Assembly: GCA_963782045.1 (NCBI GenBank) | Contig: CAWAIR010000033.1 | Span: forward strand, 1 to 64,000 | Origin: CAVSRC01 sp963782045 | GTDB taxonomy: Bacteria; Pseudomonadota; Alphaproteobacteria; Rhizobiales; Kaistiaceae | Reading direction: 5' to 3' | DNA length: 64,000 nucleotides | In this document: one piece after another, positions 43,421 through 52,870 of the stretch | Position numbering within the stretch: the first letter of the stretch is position 1 | Layout: every line of letters begins with the position of its first letter | Notes under the pieces: generated by a model | Seen by the model: the letters and a program-made list of their open reading frames with translations, nothing else | Databases searched by the model: none | What the model was told of the DNA's origin: nothing | Position numbers and translations under genes: made by a program

Positions 43421-44397
43421 TAGCTCGCTTGCGAAGCGATATCGGCGTCGACCATCTGGCTGATCAGGTCGGAAAATGAGTGCTGGCGTTTCCATCCGAG
43501 CGTGCGCTCAAGAAGCGTGGCATCGCCGACCAGCGCCGGCTGCTCGACGTCGCGTTGCGCCGTGACCAGGGGACGCCAGTCGAGCCCGACATGGCCGAAG
43601 GCGATGTCGAGCATCTCACGAACGGAATGAAGCTCTCCCGAGGCGACCACATAGTCCGCCGGATGGTTTGCGGTGGCCATGAGATGCAACGCCCAGACCA
43701 CGTCGTGCGCACTGGTCCAGTCGGCGCGGGCGCCGATGTTGAGGAGATCGAGATGGACCGGCTGGCCGCGGCCGGCAGCAGCGGCGGCCTGAGAGATCCG
43801 GCGCGACACGAATTGCGGCCGCCGCAAGGGCGATTCGTGATTGAACAGGATCGCGGTGCTCGCCCTCAATCCGAAGTCCTTCCTCAATTGCCCGAGCAGG
43901 TCCATGCTCCACGACTTGGTATGGCCATAGAACGTGCTGGGCTTCCGCTCCGTGCATTCGTCGATCGCTCGATGCGAGCCTTCCGCCGAGTACATCTGGC
44001 TCGAACCGGCAAATACCACGTGGCACGGGAGTCCCGCCTCCAGCAAGGCGAAGGCAAGCGCCTTGGTGGAAAGAAAGTTGGTGTCGACCATTTCCTCGCT
44101 TCGTCGGCGATAGCGAGGGTCCGCCCCTTCCTGGGTCGAGTGATGACATGCCGCCAGGTGATAGATCTCCTGGGGCGCATGCCGGGCGAGCAGCTCGGAC
44201 CATGCGGCGCGCGCAGAGATGTCGGTCGCGACCAGCTCGATGCCGCAGGGGACGCCATCCGTGTCCGTTCGACCATCAGGGCGGACGATGCCGACGACAC
44301 GATATCCGAGCCGCGAAAGGTGGCGGGCGAGCAGCGTCCCGTCCTGGCCGCAGGGCCCGGTAATCAAGGCTGTTCGTCCGCCGGCCGGCCCGGACAC
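43405..44397 (-). CDS. NAD-dependent sugar epimerase/dehydratase (GDP-mannose 4,6-dehydratase-like)
   Basis: A 330-residue extended SDR. The dinucleotide site ALITGPCGQDGTLLARHLSR has the GQDG typical of GMD. The active-site region VFAGSSQMYS and YGHTKSW (YxxxK) follow, with ILFNHESPLRRPQFVSRRIS also GMD-like. I choose the GTG at 44397 (VSGPAGGRTALITG), two bases after the upstream methyltransferase stop; longer starts would overlap that gene. It probably makes a deoxy-keto nucleotide sugar for the adjacent glycan genes. Confidence 0.8.
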   Translation of the reverse strand: MSGPAGGRTALITGPCGQDGTLLARHLSRLGYRVVGIVRPDGRTDTDGVPCGIELVATDISARAAWSELLARHAPQEIYHLAACHHSTQEGADPRYRRRSEEMVDTNFLSTKALAFALLEAGLPCHVVFAGSSQMYSAEGSHRAIDECTERKPSTFYGHTKSWSMDLLGQLRKDFGLRASTAILFNHESPLRRPQFVSRRISQAAAAAGRGQPVHLDLLNIGARADWTSAHDVVWALHLMATANHPADYVVASGELHSVREMLDIAFGHVGLDWRPLVTAQRDVEQPALVGDATLLERTLGWKRQHSFSDLISQMVDADIASQASYHQRP

Positions 44398-44399
44398 AG

Positions 44400-45638
44400 C
44401 TATACGATCTCTATCTCTGGCATCGGAAAGATGAGCTTGCCGCCCCGATCCAGATAGTCCTTCTCGCGCCGTACGATGCCATCGCGGAAATGCCACGGCA
44501 GGACGAGGAAGTAGTCCGGGTTCACGGCATGGGCTTCGCTCTCCGAAACGATCGGAATGGCGGTCCCTGGCGTCACGCAGCCGAATTTGTCGGGATTGAT
44601 CTCGGCGATCGCCTTGATCTCGTTCGACGACAGGCCGCAGAACTGCAACAGAACGTTGCCCTTGGTCGAGGCGCCATAGCCGAGCACGGTCTTGCCGTCC
44701 GCGATGAGGGCGCGCAGCAGACGAACAAGATCCTGGCGGTGTCTGAACACGCGTTCCTCGAAGTCGCGATACGGGCGCGGCGAATTGAGGCCCATGCGCT
44801 CTTCCTGTTCAAGCAACCAGTCGACCACCGGCCGGTTGGGCTGCACGGTTCGGCTCGCGCGCCTGGCCGCGGTCACCGTGAAGCTGCCGCCGTTGACCGT
44901 ATTCGTCGCCAGATCGATTACCTGCATGTCGGCGGCGTCGAGGATGCGCTCGACGACACCCAGCGAGTAGTACTCCAGATGCTCGTGGCAGATCGTGTCG
45001 TAGGCGTTGGTGCGCAGCATCGCCGGCATGTAGCTCTGCTCGAACTGCCAGATGCCGTCGGCGGCGAGAACCCCGGCCACCTGCCGGGCGAAATCGATCG
45101 GCGCCTCGAGGTCGTAGAACATGGCGAACGAGGTCACGATGCGGGCCGGCTTCTGCTCGGCCTTGCGATAGGCATCGGCGGAGAAGAACTCGGGGACAAG
45201 CCGAATATCGGCCGGGTAATGCTCCCTGAACTTCTCCCCCGTCGGGTCGATGCCGATCCGGCGCAGCCCGACGGTCGCATACGCCTTCAGCAGGGTGGCG
45301 TCGTTGCTGCCGATGTCGAGCACGACGTCGTCTGCCCGTGGCTCCACCCGGCGCTCGAGCCCACGGACGGCTCGCGTCAGGTGATCGACCATCGATTGGT
45401 TGAGGCCGGAGCGGTAGCCGTAGTTCGACCCGTACATCTCCGTCGGGTTGTATGAATGGCGCAATTGAACCAGGCCGCAGCCGGAGCACCACAAAAGTTG
45501 CAGCGGACCTTGCGTCACGTGCTGCGACGGCGAACGCGGAAATATGCCGGTCAGCGACTGGAGACCGAGATCGAGGACCTCGACAAGATGTGTGCCGCCG
45601 CAGACCCTGCATGCCTGCACTTCACGGTACTCACGCAT
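44400..45638 (-). CDS. Sugar C-methyltransferase (zinc-binding N-terminus)
   Basis: A 412-residue methyltransferase of the NovU/TylC3-like class. The N-terminal zinc module has CRVCGGTHLVEVLDLG and LLWCSGCGLVQLRHSY. The SAM domain has VVLDIGSNDATLLKAYATVG, followed by YDTICHEHLEYYSLGVVERI. The C-terminal domain has VLGYGASTKGNVLLQFCGL. Such enzymes C-methylate nucleotide-linked keto sugars, the expected product type of the 43405 enzyme. The ATG at 45638 (MREYREVQACRVCGG) is chosen. Confidence 0.85.
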   Translation of the reverse strand: MREYREVQACRVCGGTHLVEVLDLGLQSLTGIFPRSPSQHVTQGPLQLLWCSGCGLVQLRHSYNPTEMYGSNYGYRSGLNQSMVDHLTRAVRGLERRVEPRADDVVLDIGSNDATLLKAYATVGLRRIGIDPTGEKFREHYPADIRLVPEFFSADAYRKAEQKPARIVTSFAMFYDLEAPIDFARQVAGVLAADGIWQFEQSYMPAMLRTNAYDTICHEHLEYYSLGVVERILDAADMQVIDLATNTVNGGSFTVTAARRASRTVQPNRPVVDWLLEQEERMGLNSPRPYRDFEERVFRHRQDLVRLLRALIADGKTVLGYGASTKGNVLLQFCGLSSNEIKAIAEINPDKFGCVTPGTAIPIVSESEAHAVNPDYFLVLPWHFRDGIVRREKDYLDRGGKLIFPMPEIEIV

Positions 45639-45728
45639 GAGGCCAGTTCTCACCGCTGGTATGGACCACCGGAGCATTGAGACCTTACCGCCGGGAAAGG
45701 TAAAGGGCGCAACCAGGCAGCGGCGACC

Positions 45729-46602
45729 TCAGCCGAGCAGCGCGATGAGCTCGGGCACGAAGCGGGCGGCGTTACCGCCATCGACCTCGGCCTTGTAGGT
45801 GTCCCTGACGGCGGTGGCGATCGCCGAGGCCGCGTCGAGGTCACCGGCCATGGTGCAGTAGTAGCCCAGATCCTTGGCCGAGTTGGCGAGGGTGAAGCGG
45901 AAGCCGCCGGTCTCGCCCTTGAGGATGAAGGGGGTGAGCCGGTCGAGCACCACGCCGGCGCCGCCGCCGTGGGCGAGCACGTCATGCAGGATCGCCGGGT
46001 CGATGCCGGCCTTGGCGGACGCCGCCGCCGCCTCGCACAGCACCGCCGAGAAGCCGAGCGAGACGAAGTTGTGCAGGAGCTTCAGCGTGTGGCCGGCGCC
46101 AGTGCCGCCGGCATAGGTGATGTTCTCGGCGAAGCTTTCGAGCAGCGGCAGCTTGGCCTCGAACACCGCCTTGTCGCCGCCGACGATCAGGTTGAGCCGG
46201 CCCTCGGCGGCCTCCTTGGGCGTCCGCGTCATCGGCGCGTCGAGCATGATGCCGCCGGCCTTTTCGACGAGCGCGGCCATCTTCTTGGTCGAAATCGGGC
46301 ACGGCGGTCGAGCAGTCGATGATGACGGTGCCCTTCGACAGAGCGGAAAGGATGCCGTCGGCGCCGGTGAGCACGGCCTCGACCTGGGGCGTGCCGGTGA
46401 CGCAGAGGATGATCGTGTCGCACCTGGCGGCAAGTGCGGCCGGGGTCTCGGCCGCCCAGGCGCCGCCGGCGCGGAGATCGTCGGTCGGCTGGTTGCCGGG
46501 GTGATCGAGGAAGCCGAGCGTCCAGCCCTTCTTCACGAGGTTCGACGCGATGCCGTGTCCCATCAGCCCGACGCCGACAAGGCCGATCATGGAATCACTC
46601 AT
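45729..46602 (-). pseudogene. Beta-hydroxyacid dehydrogenase (GarR/MmsB-like), one frameshift
   Basis: NAD(P)-dependent reductase of the tartronate-semialdehyde reductase / 3-hydroxyisobutyrate dehydrogenase family. MIGLVGVGLMGHGIASNLVK is the Rossmann motif, and GTVIIDCSTAVP the substrate region. One extra base in the GGG run at 46297-46299 shifts the frame. The rest (ISTKKMAALVEKAGGIMLDA, catalytic Lys in GAGHTLKLLHNF) continues in the other frame to 45729. The ATG at 46602 directly abuts the aldehyde dehydrogenase stop. Either decayed or a sequencing error. Confidence 0.82.
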
Positions 46603-48068
46603 TCATGCCTCCTGGCGCACGTTGCCGATGTTGACGAACTTTATCTCCAAATAGTCGTCGACGCCGTATTTGGATCCCTCGCGGCCGATGCCGGACTGCT
46701 TGACGCCGCCGAAGGGACCGATCTCGGTCGAGGTGGCGCCCTCGTTCAGCCCGACGATGCCATATTCGAGCGCCTCGATCATGCGCAGCGAGCGGTTGAG
46801 ATCGTTGGTGTAGACGTAGGAAGCGAGCCCGTATTCGGTATCGTTGGCGATCGCGACCGCCTGCGCCTCGGTGGCGAAGCGGATGAGCGGGGCGAGCGGC
46901 CCGAAGGTCTCCTCGTTCATCAGCAGGGACGCGGGCGAGACGTCGGCGATCACGGTCGGGGTGAAATAGGTGCCGCCGAGTTCGTGCGACGCGCCGCCGG
47001 TGAGCACGCGGCCGCCCTTGGCGACGGCATCCTCGATGTGCTCGCGGACCTTGGCCACCGCCGCGGCGTCGATCAGCGGGCCGATCTCGCTGCCCTCGGC
47101 GAAGGTCGGGCCGACCTTGAGCGCCGCCACCTCCTCCGCCAGGCGCTTGCCGAAGGCGTCGTAGATGCCGTCCTGGACGAGGATGCGGTTGGCGCAGACG
47201 CAGGTCTGGCCGGCATTGCGAAACTTCGAGGCCATGACGCCCTTCACCGCGTCTTCCAGGTTGGCGTCGTCGAAGATGATGAAGGGGGCGTTGCCGCCGA
47301 GCTCCATGGAGACCTTCTTGATGGTCGCGGCGCACTTTGCCAGCAGCACGCGGCCAACCTCGGTCGAGCCGGTGAAAGAGAGCTTGCGCACCAGCCGGTT
47401 GCCGGTCAGCTCGTCGCCGATCTCGCCCGCCGAGCCGGTGACGACGTTGACGACGCCGGCAGGAATGCCGGCGCGGAGCGCCAGGTCGGCAAGCGCCAGC
47501 GCGGTATAGGGCGTGGCGCTCGCCGGCTTGATGACCACCGTGCAGCCAGCGGCAAGCGCCGCACCGGCCTTGCGGGTGATCATGGCGGCCGGGAAATTCC
47601 ACGGCGTGATCAGCGCCGCCACGCCGACCGGCTGCTTGATGACCAGGAAGCGCCGGTTCGCTGCGTTGGAGGGGATGACGTCGCCGTAGATGCGCCGCGC
47701 CTCCTCCGAGAACCACCGAGGAAGCTGGCGGCGTAGTGGATCTCGCCAATGCCTTCCCCCCAGGGCTTGCCCTGCTCGGCGGAAAGGATGCGGCCGAGAT
47801 CGGCGGCGTTGTCCTCGACCAGGTCGTACCAGCGGCGGATGAGCGCCGAACGTTCGGAGGCGGTCTTCTTCGACCACACGGCAAAGCTCGCGTGGGCGGC
47901 CTCGACCGCGCCGGCGACCTCCGGCCGCGTCAGGCTCGGCACGCTGCCCAGCGTCGCGCCGGTCTCCGGCGTGGTGACCGCAATGGTGCGGCCGGAAGCG
48001 GCGGTGACCCATTCCCCGCCGACCAGGCAGGCTTGGTGAAACAGCGAGGTGTCGCGCAGTCCGTCCAT
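46603..48068 (-). pseudogene. Aldehyde dehydrogenase (GabD/semialdehyde type), one frameshift
   Basis: The frame from 48068 encodes MDGLRDTSLFHQACLVGGEW through GEIHYAASFL. One base is missing near 47718, and the sequence resumes in another frame at RWFSEEARRIYGDVIPSNAA. The catalytic core is intact: PWNFPAAMITRKAGAAL, Glu in KVSMELGGNAPFIIF and Cys in NAGQTCVCANRI. A semialdehyde dehydrogenase for succinate or 2-oxoglutarate semialdehyde is most likely. It lies between the cupin and the reductase genes in a three-gene minus-strand operon. Confidence 0.85.
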
Positions 48069-48137
48069 GACACTTTCCCGATATTTGCCGGCGGCGACCG
48101 CAGCGCCAGCGGTGGCGGTCGAAGGGGCGGGACGACC

Positions 48138-49067
48138 TCAGCCGGGCTTCTGCCAGGAGAGCAGCGTGCCGCCGGTCTTGATGGCGCCGGCATCGCCCCC
48201 GGCGGGCAGCGGATATTCGTCCTGGTTGATGCAGAATCCCTTCTTGGCCGCGAAATCGAGCCGTGGCGGACAGAAGATGTCGTAGAGCGAGGAATCCGGT
48301 CCGTCGGCGCCGACATCCTGGCTGGTGTGGATGGCGCGCGCCGGGATGATGATCACCGAGGGCGTCGCCATCTCCGAATGGTCGTCCGGCCACCATTGGC
48401 CGGCGTCGGCGCCCCAGTTGTAGCGCATGTGGTGCACCCAGGTGCCGGTCAGGCACAGCGAGGCCTGCTCGAAATCGTCATGCCAGTGGGGGCTGAGCCC
48501 GGTATTGCCGCGCCGTGTCTTGTAGTGGACGAAGATGTTGACCAGCATGTTGGTCGAGCGGAAGGCGCGCGGCTGGATGCGCGGTCCGTCCGCCTTGGCG
48601 TATTGGCCGAGCGGATAGTGACGCAGGCGATAGCCGTCATAGGGCGCCGGCCAGAGATCGGGGGAGGCAAGCTCGGGCGCGCCGTCGGCATAGGCCTCGG
48701 CGTTCGAGGCCAGCGCCATGACGTCCGCCGACGCCCTGGAGATGATGCGCGCGATGACGCCGGCCGAGGTGGCCACGATCCGGCTCGCGCCGGGCGGCAC
48801 GATGGTCAGCAAATCGTTGCCCGCCGCGATCCTCTCGCCGCCCGCCTCGAACACCACCGTGGCGCCGCCCGGCGGCAGAATAGCCATGTATTCCTCCGGG
48901 TTGTCCTTGCGCTCGAGGACGGCGCCGTCCGCGACCTCGGAGTAGCAGACCGCGAAATTGCCGCCCCGCGTGATCCAGGTCTTCTCGCGTCCGTCGGCCG
49001 AAACGACCTGCGGCTTGTGGTCGTGGAAGACCGATTTCGACGCCTTGCGCAACGACAATTCTGTCAT
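48138..49067 (-). CDS. Cupin-domain protein
   Basis: A 309-residue protein with cupin features in both halves: ERKDNPEEYMAILPPGGATV in the N-terminal domain and SPHWHDDFEQASLCLTGTWV (HxHxxxE-like) in the C-terminal one, followed by VIIIPARAIHTSQDVG. This fits a bicupin isomerase or dioxygenase acting on a small acid. It has no signal peptide. It is the first gene of the minus-strand operon with aldehyde dehydrogenase and reductase and is divergent from the IclR gene. The exact reaction is unknown. Confidence 0.7.
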   Translation of the reverse strand: MTELSLRKASKSVFHDHKPQVVSADGREKTWITRGGNFAVCYSEVADGAVLERKDNPEEYMAILPPGGATVVFEAGGERIAAGNDLLTIVPPGASRIVATSAGVIARIISRASADVMALASNAEAYADGAPELASPDLWPAPYDGYRLRHYPLGQYAKADGPRIQPRAFRSTNMLVNIFVHYKTRRGNTGLSPHWHDDFEQASLCLTGTWVHHMRYNWGADAGQWWPDDHSEMATPSVIIIPARAIHTSQDVGADGPDSSLYDIFCPPRLDFAAKKGFCINQDEYPLPAGGDAGAIKTGGTLLSWQKPG

Positions 49068-49398
49068 TGGCCTCTCCCCAGCGGCTGTTGGTGTGAAGCG
49101 GCCTTACGGGCGAACCCTGGCCGCGGCCGGCGAATGATGGGCAGACGGGGGCAGCACGGCCACCGCAATCGCTCCGTATTTCGTCACGCGAAATTGCCCG
49201 TCCGCTGCCGCAAAAAGCGGCAGAAACGCGCGATAACGGCAATCGGGCGGCATCGCACCTGGCCGGCCGGCGCGTCAGCACGCTGGTTCTTTGGGCCGAA
49301 CAACGGCTAGCATCGGGGGCCGCCGGCGCGACAGGGAGGAACCGTCGCGCCCGGGCCGACGCCTTAACGGCGCGGTCCGCGACAGGGGGAGGGAAAGA
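49068..49398. promoter_or_regulatory. Divergent promoter region of cupin operon and iclR
   Basis: ATTTCG-TCACG-CGAAAT at 49178-49194 is a perfect 6-base-arm palindrome with a 5-base spacer, a layout seen in IclR-type operators. A second hairpin, CTGCCGC-AAAAA-GCGGCAG, lies at 49205-49223. GGGGGAGGG before 49399 is the ribosome site of the regulator gene. No gene is seen. Confidence 0.45.
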
Positions 49399-50319
49399 AT
49401 GGAAGCAGCAACACAGGTCACCGCCCGGCCTGCGGGCCAGCGGCCTGCCGCGCAGCGGTGCCGCACCAATTCGCGCCGCGGCCTGACCGACATGTCCGGT
49501 TCGTCCTATCCGCCGGTCGAGGCGGCTTGCCGGGTGCTCGACGTGCTGCACAGCGTCAACGAGCGCCGGATCGCGACCGTCAACGGCATCCACGAGAAGA
49601 CCGGCATCCCCAAATCGACGGTGGTCAGGATGCTGGAGACGCTGATGGCGCAGGGCTACGTCGCCCGCGACAACATGTGCGGCGGCTATCGCGTCACCCA
49701 TCACGTGCGCGAGCTGTCGGCCGGCTACGACCCGTTCAGCCGCGTGATCGAGGTCGCCCGCCCCTTCGCCATCGACCTCACCCGGCGCATGAACTGGCCG
49801 ATCGGTCTCGGCGTGCCGGACGGCGACGCCATCGCCATCCAGTTCTGGACGGGGACGATCAGCCCGTGGGCGCACACCAACACGGTGCTGGGGCTCAGGC
49901 CCGAATTCCACAATTCGGCGATGGGCCGCGCTTACATGGCGTTCTGCGGGGATGAGGAGCGCGAGAAGCGCATCGCCGAGATGCGTCGAGACCCGGAACT
50001 GAAGCTCACCGAGCGCGACGAGCGCGCCTACCGCACCATCCTCGAACGTGCCCGCATCGACGGCTTCGCCATCCGCAATCCGAAGACGCCGCCCTTCCGC
50101 ACGACCACCATCGGCATGCCGCTCCGGGAAGGCAGCGAGGTCCGCGCTCTGGTCTCGCTCAGCGTCTATCGCACCTCCGTCGGCCCGCGCGAGATCCACG
50201 AGAAGGTGATCGAGCCGCTCAAGGCGACGATCACCAAGATCGAGGCGGCGCTCGCCTTCATGAGCTCGGCCAAGTTGGAAGCCGAGGGCGACGGCCACGA
50301 TCTCGAGCTGGGGTTCTAG
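49399..50319 (+). CDS. IclR-family transcriptional regulator
   Basis: A 306-residue regulator. The winged helix-turn-helix is at about residues 35-100 (AACRVLDVLHSVNERRIATV, KTGIPKSTVVRMLETLMAQG). The IclR effector domain contains EFHNSAMGRAYMAFCGDEER and TTIGMPLREGSEVRALVSLS. The ATG at 49399 has GGGGGAGGG upstream; an ATG at 49492 (MSGSSYPPVEAACR) is the alternative. It probably controls the surrounding uronate/sugar-acid genes. The unusual Ala/Arg-rich 30-residue N-terminal extension may not be translated. Confidence 0.85.
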   Translation: MEAATQVTARPAGQRPAAQRCRTNSRRGLTDMSGSSYPPVEAACRVLDVLHSVNERRIATVNGIHEKTGIPKSTVVRMLETLMAQGYVARDNMCGGYRVTHHVRELSAGYDPFSRVIEVARPFAIDLTRRMNWPIGLGVPDGDAIAIQFWTGTISPWAHTNTVLGLRPEFHNSAMGRAYMAFCGDEEREKRIAEMRRDPELKLTERDERAYRTILERARIDGFAIRNPKTPPFRTTTIGMPLREGSEVRALVSLSVYRTSVGPREIHEKVIEPLKATITKIEAALAFMSSAKLEAEGDGHDLELGF

Positions 50320-50451
50320 GCCGGATCGGCATTCCGCGACGTGCGTTTCCACCTCGCCGCTCCCCGCCGGGCGAGGTGAAAGCAGTGATGGAGCCGGCTG
50401 CGTCGGCGATAGCAGAAATCGCGCGGATGCAGCCGCGCCGCCGCCAACCGG

Positions 50452-50913
50452 TCAGTCGTCGTCGAGCTTGGGATTGGTCGTCGGCGTGCCGCCCTCGAAC
50501 CAGTTGTCGAAGCGACGGCTTTCGATCAGCCAGCCGGCTTCGCCGTCGCGCACCATCTTGTCGGTCATGTAGGCGATCTGGATGGGCGGGTGGGTCGGCA
50601 GCACCGGCTTGCCGTCGGCCGCATAGAGCATGAGAATCCAGTGGCACGTCGCCCGCTCGTCGCCTTCCGGGATCGCCTGGAAGTTGACGACAGCGTGCAC
50701 GACGGTGCGGGCGCCGCGGTCCTCGCGCCACTTGTAGAACTTGCGGATGGCCTCGCGGCCGCTGTAGGTGGCGGCGGGGCCGACGAAATCGCCGCCCGGG
50801 GTGTAGTAGTCGGGCGCATTGCGGCCCCAGTTCGTGTCGACATCGTGCCAGTAGTCGACCGCCAGCGCATGAAGCTCATGCGTCAGCGCCAGCCGCTCGC
50901 TTGGAATCCTCAT
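50452..50913 (-). CDS. SnoaL-like (NTF2 fold) protein
   Basis: A 153-residue cone-shaped NTF2-fold protein. Segments LAVDYWHDVDTNWGRNAPDY, GPAATYSGREAIRKFYKWRE and VVHAVVNFQAIPEGDERATC match SnoaL-like or ring-hydroxylating dioxygenase beta-type domains. Such proteins act as isomerases, dehydratases or ligand binders. The ATG at 50913 is chosen (MRIPSERLALTHEL). It stands alone between the IclR gene and the amidohydrolase, divergent from the latter. The function is unknown. Confidence 0.65.
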   Translation of the reverse strand: MRIPSERLALTHELHALAVDYWHDVDTNWGRNAPDYYTPGGDFVGPAATYSGREAIRKFYKWREDRGARTVVHAVVNFQAIPEGDERATCHWILMLYAADGKPVLPTHPPIQIAYMTDKMVRDGEAGWLIESRRFDNWFEGGTPTTNPKLDDD

Positions 50914-51120
50914 GCCGTCACGCTCCGCATCCACTTTGCCAGCGGTTTTCTCCCGGCAATTGGTAGCCCAGACAGGCGCCACCGGCGACTGTTTCGGCGC
51001 GTCCGCGGCCGCTTTCGTGCATGGTTTTCATTAGGAGAAATCATCGGCCTTTTTCGGCAGGCTATAGTGTGTCTAGCTCCGTGGCCCCACCGCCCGAATG
51101 GACCAATCAGGCCCCCCAAG

Positions 51121-51933
51121 ATGACCGACATATCCGAGATCAGGGCGCCGCTCGTCGACGCGCATTTCCACACCTGGCGGATCGACCATCCGCTGACCGA
51201 CACGGCCTGGCATGCCCCGCCGACCGACGCGCCGATCGACCGGTTCATCGAACTGATGGACCGGCACGGCATCATCTTCGGCGTGGTCGCCGCGGCCTCG
51301 ATCTTCGGCGAGTACAACGACTACGTCCGCGCCGCGCTGAAAGCCCGGCCGCGGCTGCGCGCCACCGCCGTGCTGTCGCCGCGGACCGACATCCGCCAGA
51401 TGGAGAGAATGAAGGACGAGGGCTTCGTCGGGGTCCGCCTGATGTGGGCGTTCAACGACACCAACCCCGACCTCGACAGCGGCGAATACCGCCTGTTCCT
51501 GCGCCGGGTGGCCGATCTCGGCTGGCACGTCCACCTCGTCGCCAAGCCCGAGGTCTACGTGCCGGCGATCCGCATGCTCGAGAAGACCGGCGTGCGGCTG
51601 GTCATCGATCACATGGGCGACCTCAAGAACCGCTCGCGTCTCGACGGGCCCGCCTTCCGCGAGATCCTGGCGGCGGTCGACCGCGGCAAGACCTGGGTGA
51701 AGGTCTCCTGCAAGTTCCGCCACGAGCCGCCCGCCGAAGCCGATGACTTCGCCGCCGAGCTGCTGCGGGTCAACGGTGGCGACCGGCTGCTGTGGGGCAG
51801 CGACTGGCCGTTCGCCGCCTTCGAGAAAACCATGACCTACGAGCAGGCGCTCGCCGACTACTATCACCTGGTGCCCGACGCGGGCGTGCGGCAGCGGATC
51901 GACGAGACGGCGCTCAGATTCTACTTCACCTGA
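51121..51933 (+). CDS. Amidohydrolase 2 family TIM-barrel hydrolase/lactonase
   Basis: A 270-residue enzyme of the amidohydrolase-related cog3618/LigI class. The first metal site is LVDAHFHTWRIDHP, the barrel contains VGVRLMWAFNDTNPDLDSGE and VIDHMGDLKN, and the catalytic Asp is in LLWGSDWPFAAFEKTM. Members hydrolyse sugar-acid lactones or 2-pyrone-4,6-dicarboxylate. The ATG at 51121 is chosen (MTDISEIRAPLVDAHFH). Its 3' end overlaps the opposing aldolase by 8 bp. A lactonase step in sugar-acid breakdown fits the neighbours. Confidence 0.78.
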   Translation: MTDISEIRAPLVDAHFHTWRIDHPLTDTAWHAPPTDAPIDRFIELMDRHGIIFGVVAAASIFGEYNDYVRAALKARPRLRATAVLSPRTDIRQMERMKDEGFVGVRLMWAFNDTNPDLDSGEYRLFLRRVADLGWHVHLVAKPEVYVPAIRMLEKTGVRLVIDHMGDLKNRSRLDGPAFREILAAVDRGKTWVKVSCKFRHEPPAEADDFAAELLRVNGGDRLLWGSDWPFAAFEKTMTYEQALADYYHLVPDAGVRQRIDETALRFYFT

Positions 51934-52708
51934 GCGGCGGTTTGAACTCAGTGAGCGCCGCCAGCGCCGCCTGACGCATGAAGCCGTGGTCGCTGGCGAC
52001 GAGGAACGCGCTGGCACCGCGCTCTACCATGCGCATCGCGTCCCGCCGGTTGGGGCACAGCATGATGACCGGCAGGTCGGCGGCGCGCGCCGCGGCCATG
52101 ATCGGCTCGACCACTGCCATGGTCTCGTCCGAGATCATCGACGGCGCGTCGAGCGCGGCGGTGAGGTCGCCGCGGCCGATGAAGATGGCGTCGAGGCCGT
52201 CGACGCGGACGATCTCGTCGATATGCTCGAGCGCCTCGATGTCCTCGATCATCGCCACGCAGACGATTTCGCCGTCCTGGGCCCGCTTGTGCTCGGCGAA
52301 GCCTGCCGCACCGAAGCCCCCTGCCCGCGTCGTGTTGGCGAAGCCGCGCGTACCGCCCTGGTAGCGGCAGGCGGCGGCGATGCGCCGCGCGGTCTCGGCG
52401 GTGGCGACATGCGGCACAAGCACACCGGCGGCGCCGCAATCGAGCACCGTTTGGATCATCGACGGGCTCGCCTCGGGCACGCGGACGATGCCGGCGACAT
52501 TGGCGGCACGGGCGGCGAGGATCATCATGTCGAGGGCGCCGGCATCCAGCGGCGCATGCTCCTGGTCGAAGACGACGAAATCGAAGCCGAGGCCCCCGAG
52601 GATTTCGGTGGCATGGGTGGTCGGGGTCTTGACGAAGGTGCCCATCAGGTGGTCGCGGCCGACGAGGCGCTGACGGAACGTGCGAAACGAGGGGCGCTCT
52701 GCGGACAC
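51926..52708 (-). CDS. HpaI/GarL-type class II aldolase
   Basis: A 260-residue metal-dependent aldolase for 2-keto-3-deoxy acids. The active-site His is in VVFDQEHAPLDAG, and the metal ligands Glu and Asp are in CVAMIEDIEALEH and DAIFIGRGDLTAAL. It splits keto-deoxy sugar acids to pyruvate and an aldehyde such as tartronate semialdehyde, which the GarR-like enzyme at 45729 could reduce. It starts with GTG at 52708. It is divergent from the BKACE gene and shares a 162-bp promoter region with it. Confidence 0.85.
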   Translation of the reverse strand: MSAERPSFRTFRQRLVGRDHLMGTFVKTPTTHATEILGGLGFDFVVFDQEHAPLDAGALDMMILAARAANVAGIVRVPEASPSMIQTVLDCGAAGVLVPHVATAETARRIAAACRYQGGTRGFANTTRAGGFGAAGFAEHKRAQDGEIVCVAMIEDIEALEHIDEIVRVDGLDAIFIGRGDLTAALDAPSMISDETMAVVEPIMAAARAADLPVIMLCPNRRDAMRMVERGASAFLVASDHGFMRQAALAALTEFKPPLR

Positions 52709-52870
52709 GGCTTCATCCTCCTGGCATCATGCTTTGCTCGCGATGCTGCCGCGCCCGGGCCGGGCTTGCGAGCGGATCAGGCGGCCAATTTCTCCTGCCG
52801 AAAATGATTCCGTTGCAACTGACCGATTCCGGCGGAGGCTGTAGTTAGGAGGCCAGTCGGGAGGTTCACC

